From positions 3,348,001-3,412,000 of the forward strand of contig NZ_CP091139.2 in the NCBI RefSeq assembly GCF_021582895.2: 64,000 nucleotides of DNA. Direction: 5' to 3'. The translations under genes were made by a program, and so were the position numbers. This stretch comes from Microbacterium elymi. GTDB taxonomy: Bacteria; Actinomycetota; Actinomycetes; Actinomycetales; Microbacteriaceae. This document shows, piece after piece, positions 40,644 through 49,280 of the stretch. The notes beneath the pieces are model-generated. The model did no database searches. It had not been told where the DNA came from and saw only the letters and a list, made by a program, of their open reading frames with translations. The number at the start of each line of letters is the position of its first letter. Position 1 is the stretch's first letter.

Positions 40644-41526
40644 TCACCGCGGCGCGGGAAGCCGCACCATGACCTCCTGTGCGACCGAGGCCAGCAGCAC
40701 GCCGTCCTCGGTGTAGATCCGGCCCTGCGCGAGGCCCCGCCCGGCCTGGGCGCTCGGCGACTCCTGGACGTACAGCATCCACTCGTCCACCCGCCCGTCG
40801 CGATGCCACCACATGGCGTGGTCGAGGCTGGCCAGCTTCAGGCCGGGGGTGCTCCAGGACACCCCGTGAGCGCGCAGGATGGACTCCTGGATCGTCATGT
40901 CCGACAGGTAGCCGAGAATGGCCCGATGCAGCGCCGGGTCGTCGGCGAGCCGCTTGCGCGTGCGCATCCAGACCGCCTGATGCGGCTTGCGGCGAGCCGT
41001 CGACCGACAGGTAGATCGGTGACGGGATGTGCCGGACATCCAGCGGGCTCTCGGCGAAGAACCGGTGCGACAGCGGGTGGGTGCGCAGGGCGGCGGCGTC
41101 GCCCGGGACGTCGTCCGGTCCAGGGAAGTCGGGCATCGGCGCCTGGTGCTCGAGCCCGGGCGTCTCGTCCTCGAACGACGCGATCATGGAGAAGATCGGC
41201 ACTCCGGCCTGGAACGCCTGCGTGCGCCGGGTCGAGAAGGACCGGCCGTCGTGGATGCGGTCCACCGAGAACGTGATGCTCGCCGATGCGTCGCCGGGCC
41301 GCAGGAAGTAGCCGTGCATGGAGTGCGCGGTGCGCCCGACCTCGACGGTCCGCTGCGCGGCCACGATCGACTGGGCCAGGACCTGCCCGCCGTACACCCG
41401 GCCCTGCGGCATCGGCTGTGAGAGGCCGACGAAGATGTCCTCGGTGGTGCGGGCATCGGACTCGGCCAGGTCGAGCACCTGCAGCAGGGCCGTGATCGGA
41501 TCGGCGGAGGCGGTGGCGTCGGTCAC
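40644..41526 (-). CDS. tesB: Acyl-CoA thioesterase II (TesB)
   Basis: About 293 residues from GTG 41526. Double hot-dog architecture: GRVYGGQVLAQSIVAAQRTV and HSMHGYFLRPGDA in the first half, SLDHAMWWHR and a C-terminal Gln-containing QAGRGLAQGRIYTEDG block in the second. A frame break at about 40990 (minus strand CCGCAAGCCG for CCGCAGCCG) splits VDGSPQPHQAVWMR. It hydrolyses medium and long acyl-CoAs. Divergent from the hypothetical gene at 41546 through a palindromic promoter. Confidence 0.88.
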
Positions 41527-41529
41527 GTG

Positions 41530-41541
41530 CCTAAGCTTAGG
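41530..41541. promoter_or_regulatory. Palindromic bidirectional -10 element
   Basis: CCTAAGCTTAGG reads TAAGCT on both strands. On the minus strand it lies 7 nt before the tesB GTG, on the plus strand 8 nt before ATG 41546. One symmetrical element may thus serve two divergent, essentially leaderless genes. Confidence 0.55.
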
Positions 41542-41545
41542 ACCG

Positions 41546-42229
41546 ATGGCGCAGCGACTCGTGTTCCCGGATCCGTACGCCGCCGCCGACCTGCTCACCT
41601 TCGCCGGTCGTGCCGCGCGTACCGGTGACGGCGCCGTCCATTTGCAGGCGACGGGTGGGATGCTGCGCACCACCGCGGCCCCGCTCGTGCGGCAGGGGCT
41701 GCTGGACGCGACGCCGACCATCCTCGGGATGCGGGTGCTTCCGGCCGATCCCGAGCTCGAGTGCGATCTGGTGGTCGAGGCGGTCACGCTGCAGTCGGCG
41801 TCCGACGATCCGTGCGCGGTCGTGCTGCCGGACACGGCGGTCGCGCCGACGCTGTGGTCGTCCGCGCCGCTGCCGCGCACCGGCTGGGAGGACCTCGGCG
41901 AGCTGCCGGCGGATGCGCTGCGGGCGCGCGCGGCCTGGGGGATGTCGGCTGTCGCCCACGCCCTGCCGTTCGATCCGGGGGAGCAGGTGGTCCGCACCGT
42001 CCGGGGCCGGATCTGGAGCGAGCCCGACGACGAGGTGGCGGGGATGCCGCGGGGCGTCGCGTTCGTCGCGGTCACGATGGGGTTCCTCGGCGATCAGCCC
42101 GAGCGGGTCCCGGTGCGCGGGTGCGGGCGGTGGACCCGTCTGTCGTTCCGCCGCGGCCACGTGCTGTGGCGGGGTCCGGCGCACACCGGCATGACCGGCG
42201 TGCGCGCCACCGGGGCATCCCTGGGCTGA
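41546..42229 (+). CDS. Conserved hypothetical protein
   Basis: 227 residues, unbroken. It begins AQRLVFPDPYAAADLLTFAG and contains ATGGMLRTTAAPLVRQGLLD, TRLSFRRGHVLWRGP and a moderately acidic middle. There is no signal peptide, membrane helix or nucleotide-binding motif. Proteins like this occur across Microbacteriaceae, and no function can be assigned. Probably co-regulated with tesB by the shared promoter. Confidence 0.7.
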   Translation: MAQRLVFPDPYAAADLLTFAGRAARTGDGAVHLQATGGMLRTTAAPLVRQGLLDATPTILGMRVLPADPELECDLVVEAVTLQSASDDPCAVVLPDTAVAPTLWSSAPLPRTGWEDLGELPADALRARAAWGMSAVAHALPFDPGEQVVRTVRGRIWSEPDDEVAGMPRGVAFVAVTMGFLGDQPERVPVRGCGRWTRLSFRRGHVLWRGPAHTGMTGVRATGASLG

Positions 42230-42253
42230 GACGTCAGAGCCGCACCTGACGCG

Positions 42254-43923
42254 TCAGAGCGCGGCGGCCGCCGCGCGCCCGGCCACCCGGCCGGAGAACA
42301 GGCACCCGCCCAGGAACGTGCCCTCCAGCGCCCGGTACCCGTGCACGCCGCCGCCGCCGAAGCCGGCCGCCTCGCCGGCCGCGTACAGGCCCGGGATCGG
42401 GCGGCCGTCGGCGCCGAGCGCACGCGAAGACAGGTCGGTCTGGATGCCGCCGAGCGACTTGCGGGTCAGCACGTGCAGCTCTGACCGCGATCAGCGGGCC
42501 GGCGGCGGGGTCGAGGATGCGGTGCGGCGCGGCGGTCCGGATGAGCCGGTCGCCGCGGTACGCACGGGCCGAGCGGAGCATCGCGATCTGCGCGTCCTTG
42601 GTGAAGTCGTTGTCCATCTCGCGGTCGCGCGCCTCCACCTCCATCCGCACCCGCTCGGGGTCCAGCACGTCGCCGCCAGGCAGCGCGCGCATCCCGTCGA
42701 TGAGGTCGTCCAGCCGCTCGCGCACGACGAAGTCGGCGCCGTGGTCCAGGAACGCCTGCACCGGGCCGGCCGCACCCTTGCCCAGCCGCGACTTGACCAG
42801 CAGCGGGACGTCCTTCCCGGTCAGGTCCGGGTTCTGCTCGCTGCCGGAGAGCGTGAACTCCTTCTCCACGATCCGCTGCGAAAGGACGAACCAGGAGTGG
42901 TCGTGGCCGGTGGCGCGCAGGTGCTCCAGCGTGCCCAGCGTGTCGAATCCGGGGAACAGCGGCACCGGCAGGCGGCGCCCGGTGGCGTCCAGCCACACCG
43001 AGGACGGTCCGGGGAGGATCCGGATGCCGTGGCCCGGCCAGACCGGATCCCAGTTCTGGATGCCCTCGACGTAGTGCCACATCCGGTCGGTGTTGATCAG
43101 CCGCGCCCCGGCGTCGGCGCTGACCTGCTCGCAGCGATCCGTCGACGTAGGCCGGCACCCCGGTGACCATGGTCTGCGGCGGCGTCCCCAGCCGCTCGGG
43201 CCAATTGCGCCGCACCAGCTCGTGGTTGCCGCCGATGCCGCCGGCCGAGACCACGGTGGCGGCCGCCGAGACGGTGAACGAGCCGACGACTTCGCGCGAG
43301 GTCGCCATGCCGCGGGCGGCGCCGGACGGCGCGAGGATGTCGCCGGCGGCGCCGGTCACGGTCCCGTCGTCGGTGCGCAGCGTGGTGACGCGGTGCCGCG
43401 GAAGGATCGTGATCCGTCCGTCGGCCTCGGCACGCTCGACCGCGGCCTGGAACGGCGCGACCACGCCCGGCCCGGTGCCCCAGGTGATGTGGAACCGCGG
43501 GACGGAGTTGCCCGGACCGGTGGCGGTGTACCCGCCGCGCTCGGCCCAGCCGACCACCGGGAAGAAGCCGACGCCCTTCTCGCGCAGCCAGGCGCGCTTC
43601 TCGTGGTGCGCGAACTCCAGGTAGGCCTCTGCCCAGCGCCGGGGCCAGGCATCCTCGTCCCGGTCGAAGCCGGCGGTGGCGAACCAGTCCTGCCGCGCCA
43701 GCTCGGGAGAGTCTCGGATGCCGAACCGGCGCTGTTCCGGCGAGTCGATGAACAGCAGCCCGCCGAAGGACCACCACGCCTGTCCGCCGAGGTTGGTGCG
43801 CGGCTCCTGGTCGACGATGACGACCCGCTTGCCGGCCTCGGCGGCCTCGGCCGCGGCGACGAGGCCGGCCAGCCCCCACCCGATGACGAGCAGGTCGGTG
43901 CTGTGTGCGGCCTCGGTGGTCAT
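42254..43923 (-). CDS. FAD-binding dehydrogenase (KstD/fumarate-reductase-like flavoprotein)
   Basis: About 556 residues. The N-terminal dinucleotide fold is LLVIGWGLAGLVAAAEAAEAGKRVVIVDQE; the substrate-domain block GGQAWWSFGGLLFIDSPEQRR and the C-terminal LYAAGEAAGFGGGGVHGYRALEG closing the FAD site are typical of 3-ketosteroid-dehydrogenase-like FAD enzymes. Frame breaks near 43130 and 42480, both at GCTGC. It follows a truncated haemoglobin by ATGA overlap. The oxidised substrate is unknown; similarity does not prove steroid activity. Confidence 0.85.
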
Positions 43924-44342
43924 GGCGTCTCCTTCGGCGCGGGCGGCGGGGTCGGTTCGAACGTGTTCACCATCGAGTGGGCGGCGCGCTGCAGATAGTC
44001 CCACAGGGTCGCGTCATGCAGCGGGGCCAGCTCGAGCTGGTCCATGGCGTCGCGCATGTGGCCGAGCCAGCGGTCGCGCGCCTCGGGGTTGACGTGGAAC
44101 GCGACGTGCCGCATCCGCAGCCGAGGGTGGCCGCGCTGCTGGCTGTACGTGCTCGGGCCGCCCCAGTATTGCTCCAGGAACATCCGCAGCCGCTCCTCGG
44201 CCCCGTCCATGTCGTGCTCCGGGTACATCGGATGCAGGATCTCGTCGGCGGCCACCCCCTGATAGAACAGGTGGACCAGCCGGACGAACACGTCGTGCCC
44301 GCCGATCTCGTCGTAGAACGAGAGGGGAGCGCTCTGGCTCAT
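43920..44342 (-). CDS. Group II truncated haemoglobin
   Basis: 140 residues, unbroken. FYDEIGGHDVFVRLVHLFYQGV, the YPEHDMDGAEERLRMFLEQYWGGP helix E region and RHVAFHVNPEARDRWLGHM with the proximal His identify a trHbO-like globin. It binds O2 or NO at haem. ATGA overlaps on both sides (mscS upstream, FAD dehydrogenase downstream) and GAAGGG 6 nt before the ATG. Confidence 0.9.
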   Translation of the reverse strand: MSQSAPLSFYDEIGGHDVFVRLVHLFYQGVAADEILHPMYPEHDMDGAEERLRMFLEQYWGGPSTYSQQRGHPRLRMRHVAFHVNPEARDRWLGHMRDAMDQLELAPLHDATLWDYLQRAAHSMVNTFEPTPPPAPKETP

Positions 44343-45416
44343 GGGGTTCCCTTCGGATCGGCACCGGGGCCGCGGCCCTTGCCCTTCTTCGGCTTCCACA
44401 CCACGTCGTCCGGGATCGGGTTGGGCTTGGTCTTGGGCGGATTCGCGCCGCGCACCCGCTGGGCGCCCTCGGCACCGGTGAGCACGACCGATCCCAACTC
44501 GGCCACCGTCACACCCGCGGTGTCCAGCGCCGCCTTCAGCCGCAACCGCAGCCTCGCTGGCCACGTCGTCCTTCGCGTGCGCCCGGGTCTTGAGCACGAT
44601 CCGCAGCAGCAGGCTCTCGCCGGCCACGGACTGCAGGCCCCACACCTCGGGGAACCCGGTGATGCGGCTGCGCCACTTCGGGTCCTTCGTCAGGCCGGTC
44701 GCGGCATCCATCAGGTCGTCCTCCACCGCCGCGACATCCGCGTCGACGGGCACCGATACGTCGACGATGACGCGCGACCAGCCCTTGGACATGTTGCCGA
44801 TCCGGGTGACCTCGCCGTTGCGCACGTACCAGAGCGTGCCGTTGACGTCGCGCACGTGCGTGACGCGCACGCTCACGTACTCCACGATGCCGGTGGCCAG
44901 GCCCAGATCGACGACGTCGCCGATGCCGATCTGATCCTCGGCGACGATGAAGATCCCGTTCAGGACGTCCTTGACGATGTTCTGGGCGCCGAAGCCGAGG
45001 CCCGCGCCCAGCGCGGCGGTCAGCAGCGCGAACGAGCCGAGGATGCCGGGGAACAGCACGTTGACGATCAGGATGATGGCGATCACGCCCACCAGCACAT
45101 TCACGATGTTGCTGAGGATCGTGCCGAGGGTGCGGGTGCGCTGGACCAGCCGCACCGAGGCCAGCGGCGAGCGCTCCAGGGCCTGGGTGTCGGCGACCTG
45201 CGCCTTGTTCTTGGCCCCATTGACGATGCGGTTCACGACCCGGCGGATGAGGATGCGCAGCAGCCAGGCCACGACGACGGCGCCCACTACGATGCACAGG
45301 GCCGAGAGGACTCGCCATCCGGCCTCCACGAGCACGTCCACGGCGCCGGTGATCCAGGCGGGCAGCGCAGGTGCGTCCGCGGCGAAGGCGGTCAGCGAGG
45401 CGAGTACGGCGGACAT
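44339..45416 (-). CDS. MscS-family small-conductance mechanosensitive channel
   Basis: About 358 residues. Three hydrophobic segments in the first 150 residues, the pore-lining TM3 pattern LLTAALGAGLGFGAQNIVKDVLNGIF, then the beta domain (IGDVVDLGLATGIVEYVSVRVTHVRD). The C-terminus is a long basic, Pro/Lys-rich cytoplasmic tail. A frame break at about 44550 (minus strand GAGGCTGCGG for GAGCTGCGG) precedes that tail. It releases solutes on hypo-osmotic shock. First gene of a three-gene coupled operon. Confidence 0.88.
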
Positions 45417-45460
45417 CGTCTCGATCCTGAACGACGGATGCCTCGGGGCCGCCTGGACAC

Positions 45461-46104
45461 TCAGCGCGCCAGTCCCATCCGATGGGCCAGGATCACCAGG
45501 TGCACGCGGTCGCGGGCGTCGAGCTTGGCGAGGATGCGGCCGACGTGCGTCTTCACCGTCGATTCGCTCAGGAACAGCTCCGCCGCGATCTCGGCGTTCG
45601 TCAGGCCCCGTCCGATGGCGGTGAACACGTCCCGCTCGCGCTCGGTGAGCGCGGTCGGGGGTCGGCGGGCACCGGGGCGGCGGCGTACCTCTCGATCAGC
45701 AGGCGGGTCGCGCGCGGAGCGAGGATCGCGTCCCCCCGGTGCACGGCGCGCACTGCGGCGACCAGGTCGTGGCGGGGGACGTCCTTGAGCAGGAATCCGC
45801 TGGCGCCGGCCTGCAGCGCGCCGAACGCGTACTCGTCGAGGTCGAACGTGGTCAGCACCAGCACGCGGGTCGCGGGATGCGCGGCGACGATCCGCCGGGT
45901 CGCCTCGATGCCGTCCAGGCGCGGCATCCGGATGTCCATCAGCACGACGTCCGGCGCGTCTCGGGCCGAGACCTCGATCGCCTCGGCGCCGTCACCGGCC
46001 TCGCCGATCACCTCGATGTCGGGCTCGGACTCGAGGATCAGGCGGAAGCCGACCCGGATGAGCTGCTGGTCGTCGACGATCACGACGCGGATGGGTGCGG
46101 TCAT
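45461..46104 (-). CDS. NarL/LuxR-type response regulator
   Basis: About 214 residues. Receiver domain: acidic pair in [11 protein letters not shown], phosphoryl Asp in [13 protein letters not shown], Thr in VLTTFD and Lys in GFLLKDVP. C-terminal LuxR HTH ([36 protein letters not shown]) is out of frame because one C is missing from a C-run near 45660. Its ATG overlaps the histidine kinase stop (ATGA). It likely controls the ABC exporter operon in which it sits. Confidence 0.9.
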
Positions 46105-47372
46105 GCGTCCCCCTGGACCGGATGCGGGATGGGAATGCGGGCGCGCAGGCGCCAGGTGCCGTCGCGGCCCTCGGACCGGAGCTCGCCGCCGAGGAGGGCC
46201 GCGCGCTCGGCCAGCCCGCGCAGGCCGAAGCCCGGCGGCGTCGATGCCGGCCGGACGCCGTCGTTGTCGATCCGGACCGTCACGTCGTCGGTCGCGTAGG
46301 CGACGCGCACCGTGATCCTCGACGCGTTCGGCGCGTGCCGGATCGCGTTCGTCACGCCCTCCTGCACGATCCGTCCGACGGCGTACGCGATCGGCGCCGG
46401 GACGTGGTCTTCACCTGTGGTGCTCAGCGACACCGGGAATCCGGCACGCTGTGCGACGGCGACGCTCTCCTGCGGCGGCACGGGGGCCAGCGGCGCCAGC
46501 GGCGAGGCGACGCCGTCGGTGCGGAGCACGCCGAGCATCGTGCGCATCTCGTTCAGCGCCTGCCGCGCGGTAGCGGCCGCGGCATCCGTCGCGTCTCGGG
46601 CGCGGTCGCGATCAGCGGTCGCCCCGGCGCCCTCGGTCAGTGCGACGATCACGGTGAGGGAGTGCGAGACGATGTCGTGCATCTCGCGCGCGATGCGCTC
46701 GCGCTCGGCCGCCGCCGCCAGCTCTGCCTGCTGGTCGCGCTCGATCACCAGCTGCCGGGAGCGGTCCAGGATCGCGGCGATCCATCGGCGACGGTTCCCG
46801 ATGTTCACGCCCACCAGGGCGCCGACCAGCACCGAGAATCCGGTGTTGAAGAACGTGTTCAGCGCCGACATCAGCGCGAGCGCCGGGTCGGTCACGGCGA
46901 GGGCGGCGGCGGTGGCGAGCGTCACGAGCACCGTGCAGGCCAGGGCGGCGATCACGCAGATGCGGTTGGAGCCGTAGACGGCCAACGCGTAGGTGGCGAC
47001 GACCAGCGCCGGCACGGCCGCACCGTGCGGTGCGGCGATGGTGGTCAGCTGCAGTGCCGTCGCGAGCGCGAACGGCAGCAGAGGCACCCGCCGGCGCACG
47101 AGGAGCGCGGCACTGGTGGCCAGGATCAGGAGGACGATGACCAGCGAGAATCCCCACCACGGTGCTTCCGCGCCCGGGCCCGCACCCGCGGAGTCGACGC
47201 GGCGCGCATTCGTGGCGCCGGGGATGGCGAGCAGCAGGCAGGCGAGAGCGATCAGGATGTCGGTGAACAGCGGATGCCGCGCCCAGAACCGTCGGATCAC
47301 GCCCGGCGGACGCGGCAGCCGGAGGTCCGCATCCTCGAGGATGCGGACCTCCGGCTCACCAGCCTTCGTCAT
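46101..47372 (-). CDS. Two-component sensor histidine kinase (HisKA_3 type)
   Basis: 423 residues from ATG 47372; GTG 47300 would give 399 and would place a 40-bp palindrome outside the gene. Four or five membrane helices in the N-terminal half, then the dimerisation box RIAREMHDIVSHSLTVIVAL with the phospho-His and a C-terminal HATPase domain (NAIRHAPNASRITVRV, GFGLRGLAERAALLGGEL). It lies between the ABC permease and the response regulator, so the pair probably senses an envelope-active compound and induces the exporter, as in bacitracin-type systems (inference). Confidence 0.88.
   Translation of the reverse strand: MTKAGEPEVRILEDADLRLPRPPGVIRRFWARHPLFTDILIALACLLLAIPGATNARRVDSAGAGPGAEAPWWGFSLVIVLLILATSAALLVRRRVPLLPFALATALQLTTIAAPHGAAVPALVVATYALAVYGSNRICVIAALACTVLVTLATAAALAVTDPALALMSALNTFFNTGFSVLVGALVGVNIGNRRRWIAAILDRSRQLVIERDQQAELAAAAERERIAREMHDIVSHSLTVIVALTEGAGATADRDRARDATDAAAATARQALNEMRTMLGVLRTDGVASPLAPLAPVPPQESVAVAQRAGFPVSLSTTGEDHVPAPIAYAVGRIVQEGVTNAIRHAPNASRITVRVAYATDDVTVRIDNDGVRPASTPPGFGLRGLAERAALLGGELRSEGRDGTWRLRARIPIPHPVQGDA
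47317..47356. repeat. Perfect 40-bp palindrome in the 5' end of the kinase gene
   Basis: Bases 47317-47336 (AGCCGGAGGTCCGCATCCTC) are the exact reverse complement of 47337-47356, with no loop. In the kinase frame it encodes PEVRILEDADLRLP. In RNA it would be a very stable hairpin close to the start codon, able to reduce translation or end transcription between permease and kinase genes. Confidence 0.85.
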
Positions 47373-47387
47373 GCCGGGGACATCCGG

Positions 47388-48230
47388 CTACGCGTCGCGG
47401 GATCGCAGGACCGCCCAGGATCCCAGGAGCCCGGCGGCGACCCAGCAGCCCAGCGTGATCAGCGCCACGGGGACGCTCATCGTCCCCTCGGCGCCCGGAG
47501 GAGTGGTGACCACCATCGCCGCGAACATCGGCAGATACTGCGCCGCGTCGTGGAGCCAGCTCCACGCTCCCTCCGCGGGGAAGATGCTGCCCACGATCGG
47601 CAGCACGAACAGCAGCCCGACCGTGGCGGCGATGGCGCCGGCGCCGCTCGCAAGCACGAACCCGAACGACAGCCCGATCGCGGCGAACACCGCCATGGCC
47701 AGCGCGCCGTAGAGGATCGGCAGGAGCGTGATGCCCGGGTCGCCGATGTCGATCGGCGACGTGCCGAGGATCGCGGCGACCGGGATGGTCGAGATCGCGA
47801 ACACGGCCAGGCTCACCAGCCCCATCAGGGCCGTGACGACGATGGCCTTGGCGCCGACGACGGCCCCGCGTCGGGGCTCGGCGGCCAGGGTCGAGCGGAT
47901 CATCCCCGTCGAGTACTCGCCGGTGATGGCGATCGCGCCCAGCGCGCCGGCCAGCAGCATCGTGAACTGGATCGGCGAGATCACCGCCGAGGCGAGCATG
48001 CGCGGCAGGTCGAGGGCCTCCGCGGGGGCCGAGGCGAAGGAGGCGCGCATGGAGGCGGCCACGATCGCCGCGAGGCCGACCGACAGCACGGCCACGACGG
48101 CGATCGACCACCACGTGGACCGCAGCGTGAGCAGCTTGATCGTCTCGCTGTTCAGCATGCGCGGAAAGCTCAGTCGCACGTCGTCGACGGCGCGGACACG
48201 TGCCGGGGCGGGAGCGGTGACGGTGGTCAT
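47388..48230 (-). CDS. ABC transporter permease (ABC-2 type)
   Basis: 280 residues with six hydrophobic segments in ABC-2 order; the ITGEYSTGMIRSTLAAEPRR motif between TM2 and TM3 is diagnostic. It forms the channel for the ATPase encoded just upstream; the start overlaps that gene by ATGA. Probably exports a drug, peptide or lipid; the substrate is unknown. Confidence 0.88.
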   Translation of the reverse strand: MTTVTAPAPARVRAVDDVRLSFPRMLNSETIKLLTLRSTWWSIAVVAVLSVGLAAIVAASMRASFASAPAEALDLPRMLASAVISPIQFTMLLAGALGAIAITGEYSTGMIRSTLAAEPRRGAVVGAKAIVVTALMGLVSLAVFAISTIPVAAILGTSPIDIGDPGITLLPILYGALAMAVFAAIGLSFGFVLASGAGAIAATVGLLFVLPIVGSIFPAEGAWSWLHDAAQYLPMFAAMVVTTPPGAEGTMSVPVALITLGCWVAAGLLGSWAVLRSRDA

Positions 48231-49153
48231 GAGATGTCTCCTGTCGGGTAGTCGGCGCTCGCGTACTCGACGGACTGCTCGGTCAGAGCCAGATAGGCGT
48301 CCTCGAGCGACCCGGTGGTCGGGGTGAGCTCGTGCAGCGGGATGCCGTGTTCGGCGGCCAGATCGCCGACGCGTGCGGCCGGGACCCCGCTGATCTCCAC
48401 GGTGTCCGGGGCGGTGGCGGTGACGGTGACCGATGACCCGGCCACCAGCGACACCACCTCGGCCACACGCGGGCTGCGCACCCGGGTGGTGGCCACGGTC
48501 CAGGAGCGGACGAGTTCGTCCAGCGGCGCGTCGGCGAGCACCTTGCCCCGGCCGAGCACGATGACCCGATCGGCGGTCTGCGACATCTCGCTCATCAGAT
48601 GGCTGGACAGCAGCACGGTCCGGCCCTCTCCGGCGGCGCGCCGCACGAACTGCCGGACCCACCGCACGCCCTCCGGGTCGAGCCCGTTGACCGGCTCGTC
48701 CAGGATGAGGGTCTGCGGGTCGCCGAGCAGGGCGGCAGCGATCCCGAGGCGCTGGCCCATGCCGAGCGAGAACTTCCCGGCGCGCTTGCGGGCCACCGAG
48801 GCGATGCCCGCCAGCTCGATGACCTCGTCCACGCGGCGGGACGGGATGCCGTGGGTGGCCGCCATCGCACGCAGATGATTGCGCGCCGTGCGCCCGGTGT
48901 GCACGGCCTTCGCATCCAGCAGCACCCCCACCTCGCGGAGCGGGGCGCGCATGGCCGCATACCGCGAGCCGTTGACGGTGACGGCGCCCGCGGTCGGCCG
49001 GTCCAGGCCCACGATCATGCGCATCGTGGTGGACTTGCCGGCGCCGTTCGGCCCGAGGAACCCGGTGACCTTTCCGGGCTGCACGGTGAACGACACGTCG
49101 TCGACCGCGGTCTTCGCCCCGAATCTCTTCGTGAGGTGCTCTGCTGTGATCAT
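48227..49153 (-). CDS. ABC transporter ATP-binding protein
   Basis: 308 residues. Walker A GFLGPNGAGKST, Q-loop region, signature FSLGMGQRLGIA, Walker B LILDEPVNGLDPEG and H-loop SSHLMSEM. A C-terminal extension of about 90 residues, typical of BcrA/DrrA-type exporters. A TAGCGT box 6 nt before the ATG suggests a leaderless mRNA and marks the start of the ATPase-permease-kinase-regulator operon. Confidence 0.92.
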   Translation of the reverse strand: MITAEHLTKRFGAKTAVDDVSFTVQPGKVTGFLGPNGAGKSTTMRMIVGLDRPTAGAVTVNGSRYAAMRAPLREVGVLLDAKAVHTGRTARNHLRAMAATHGIPSRRVDEVIELAGIASVARKRAGKFSLGMGQRLGIAAALLGDPQTLILDEPVNGLDPEGVRWVRQFVRRAAGEGRTVLLSSHLMSEMSQTADRVIVLGRGKVLADAPLDELVRSWTVATTRVRSPRVAEVVSLVAGSSVTVTATAPDTVEISGVPAARVGDLAAEHGIPLHELTPTTGSLEDAYLALTEQSVEYASADYPTGDIS

Positions 49154-49159
49154 GTCTGA

Positions 49160-49165
49160 ACGCTA
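49160..49165 (-). promoter_or_regulatory. Leaderless-type -10 box (TAGCGT) of the ABC/two-component operon
   Basis: TAGCGT, 6 nt, then ATG 49153 on the minus strand. Confidence 0.56.
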
Positions 49166-49280
49166 GCGGCCGTCACCGGCGACCCGCATCGGCCCGGGGT
49201 GCCGTCTTCCCGGATGGGACCGGCACCGCGGGACGACGCACGTCGCCGGCAGGGTGCCTGACACGGATGCCGCGGGGCGG

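Noticed and set aside
42246..42257. CTGACGCGTCAG palindrome over the stop of the FAD dehydrogenase as an operator
   Set aside because: It is only 12 nt, sits between convergent genes and has no promoter nearby; at most a weak terminator stem.
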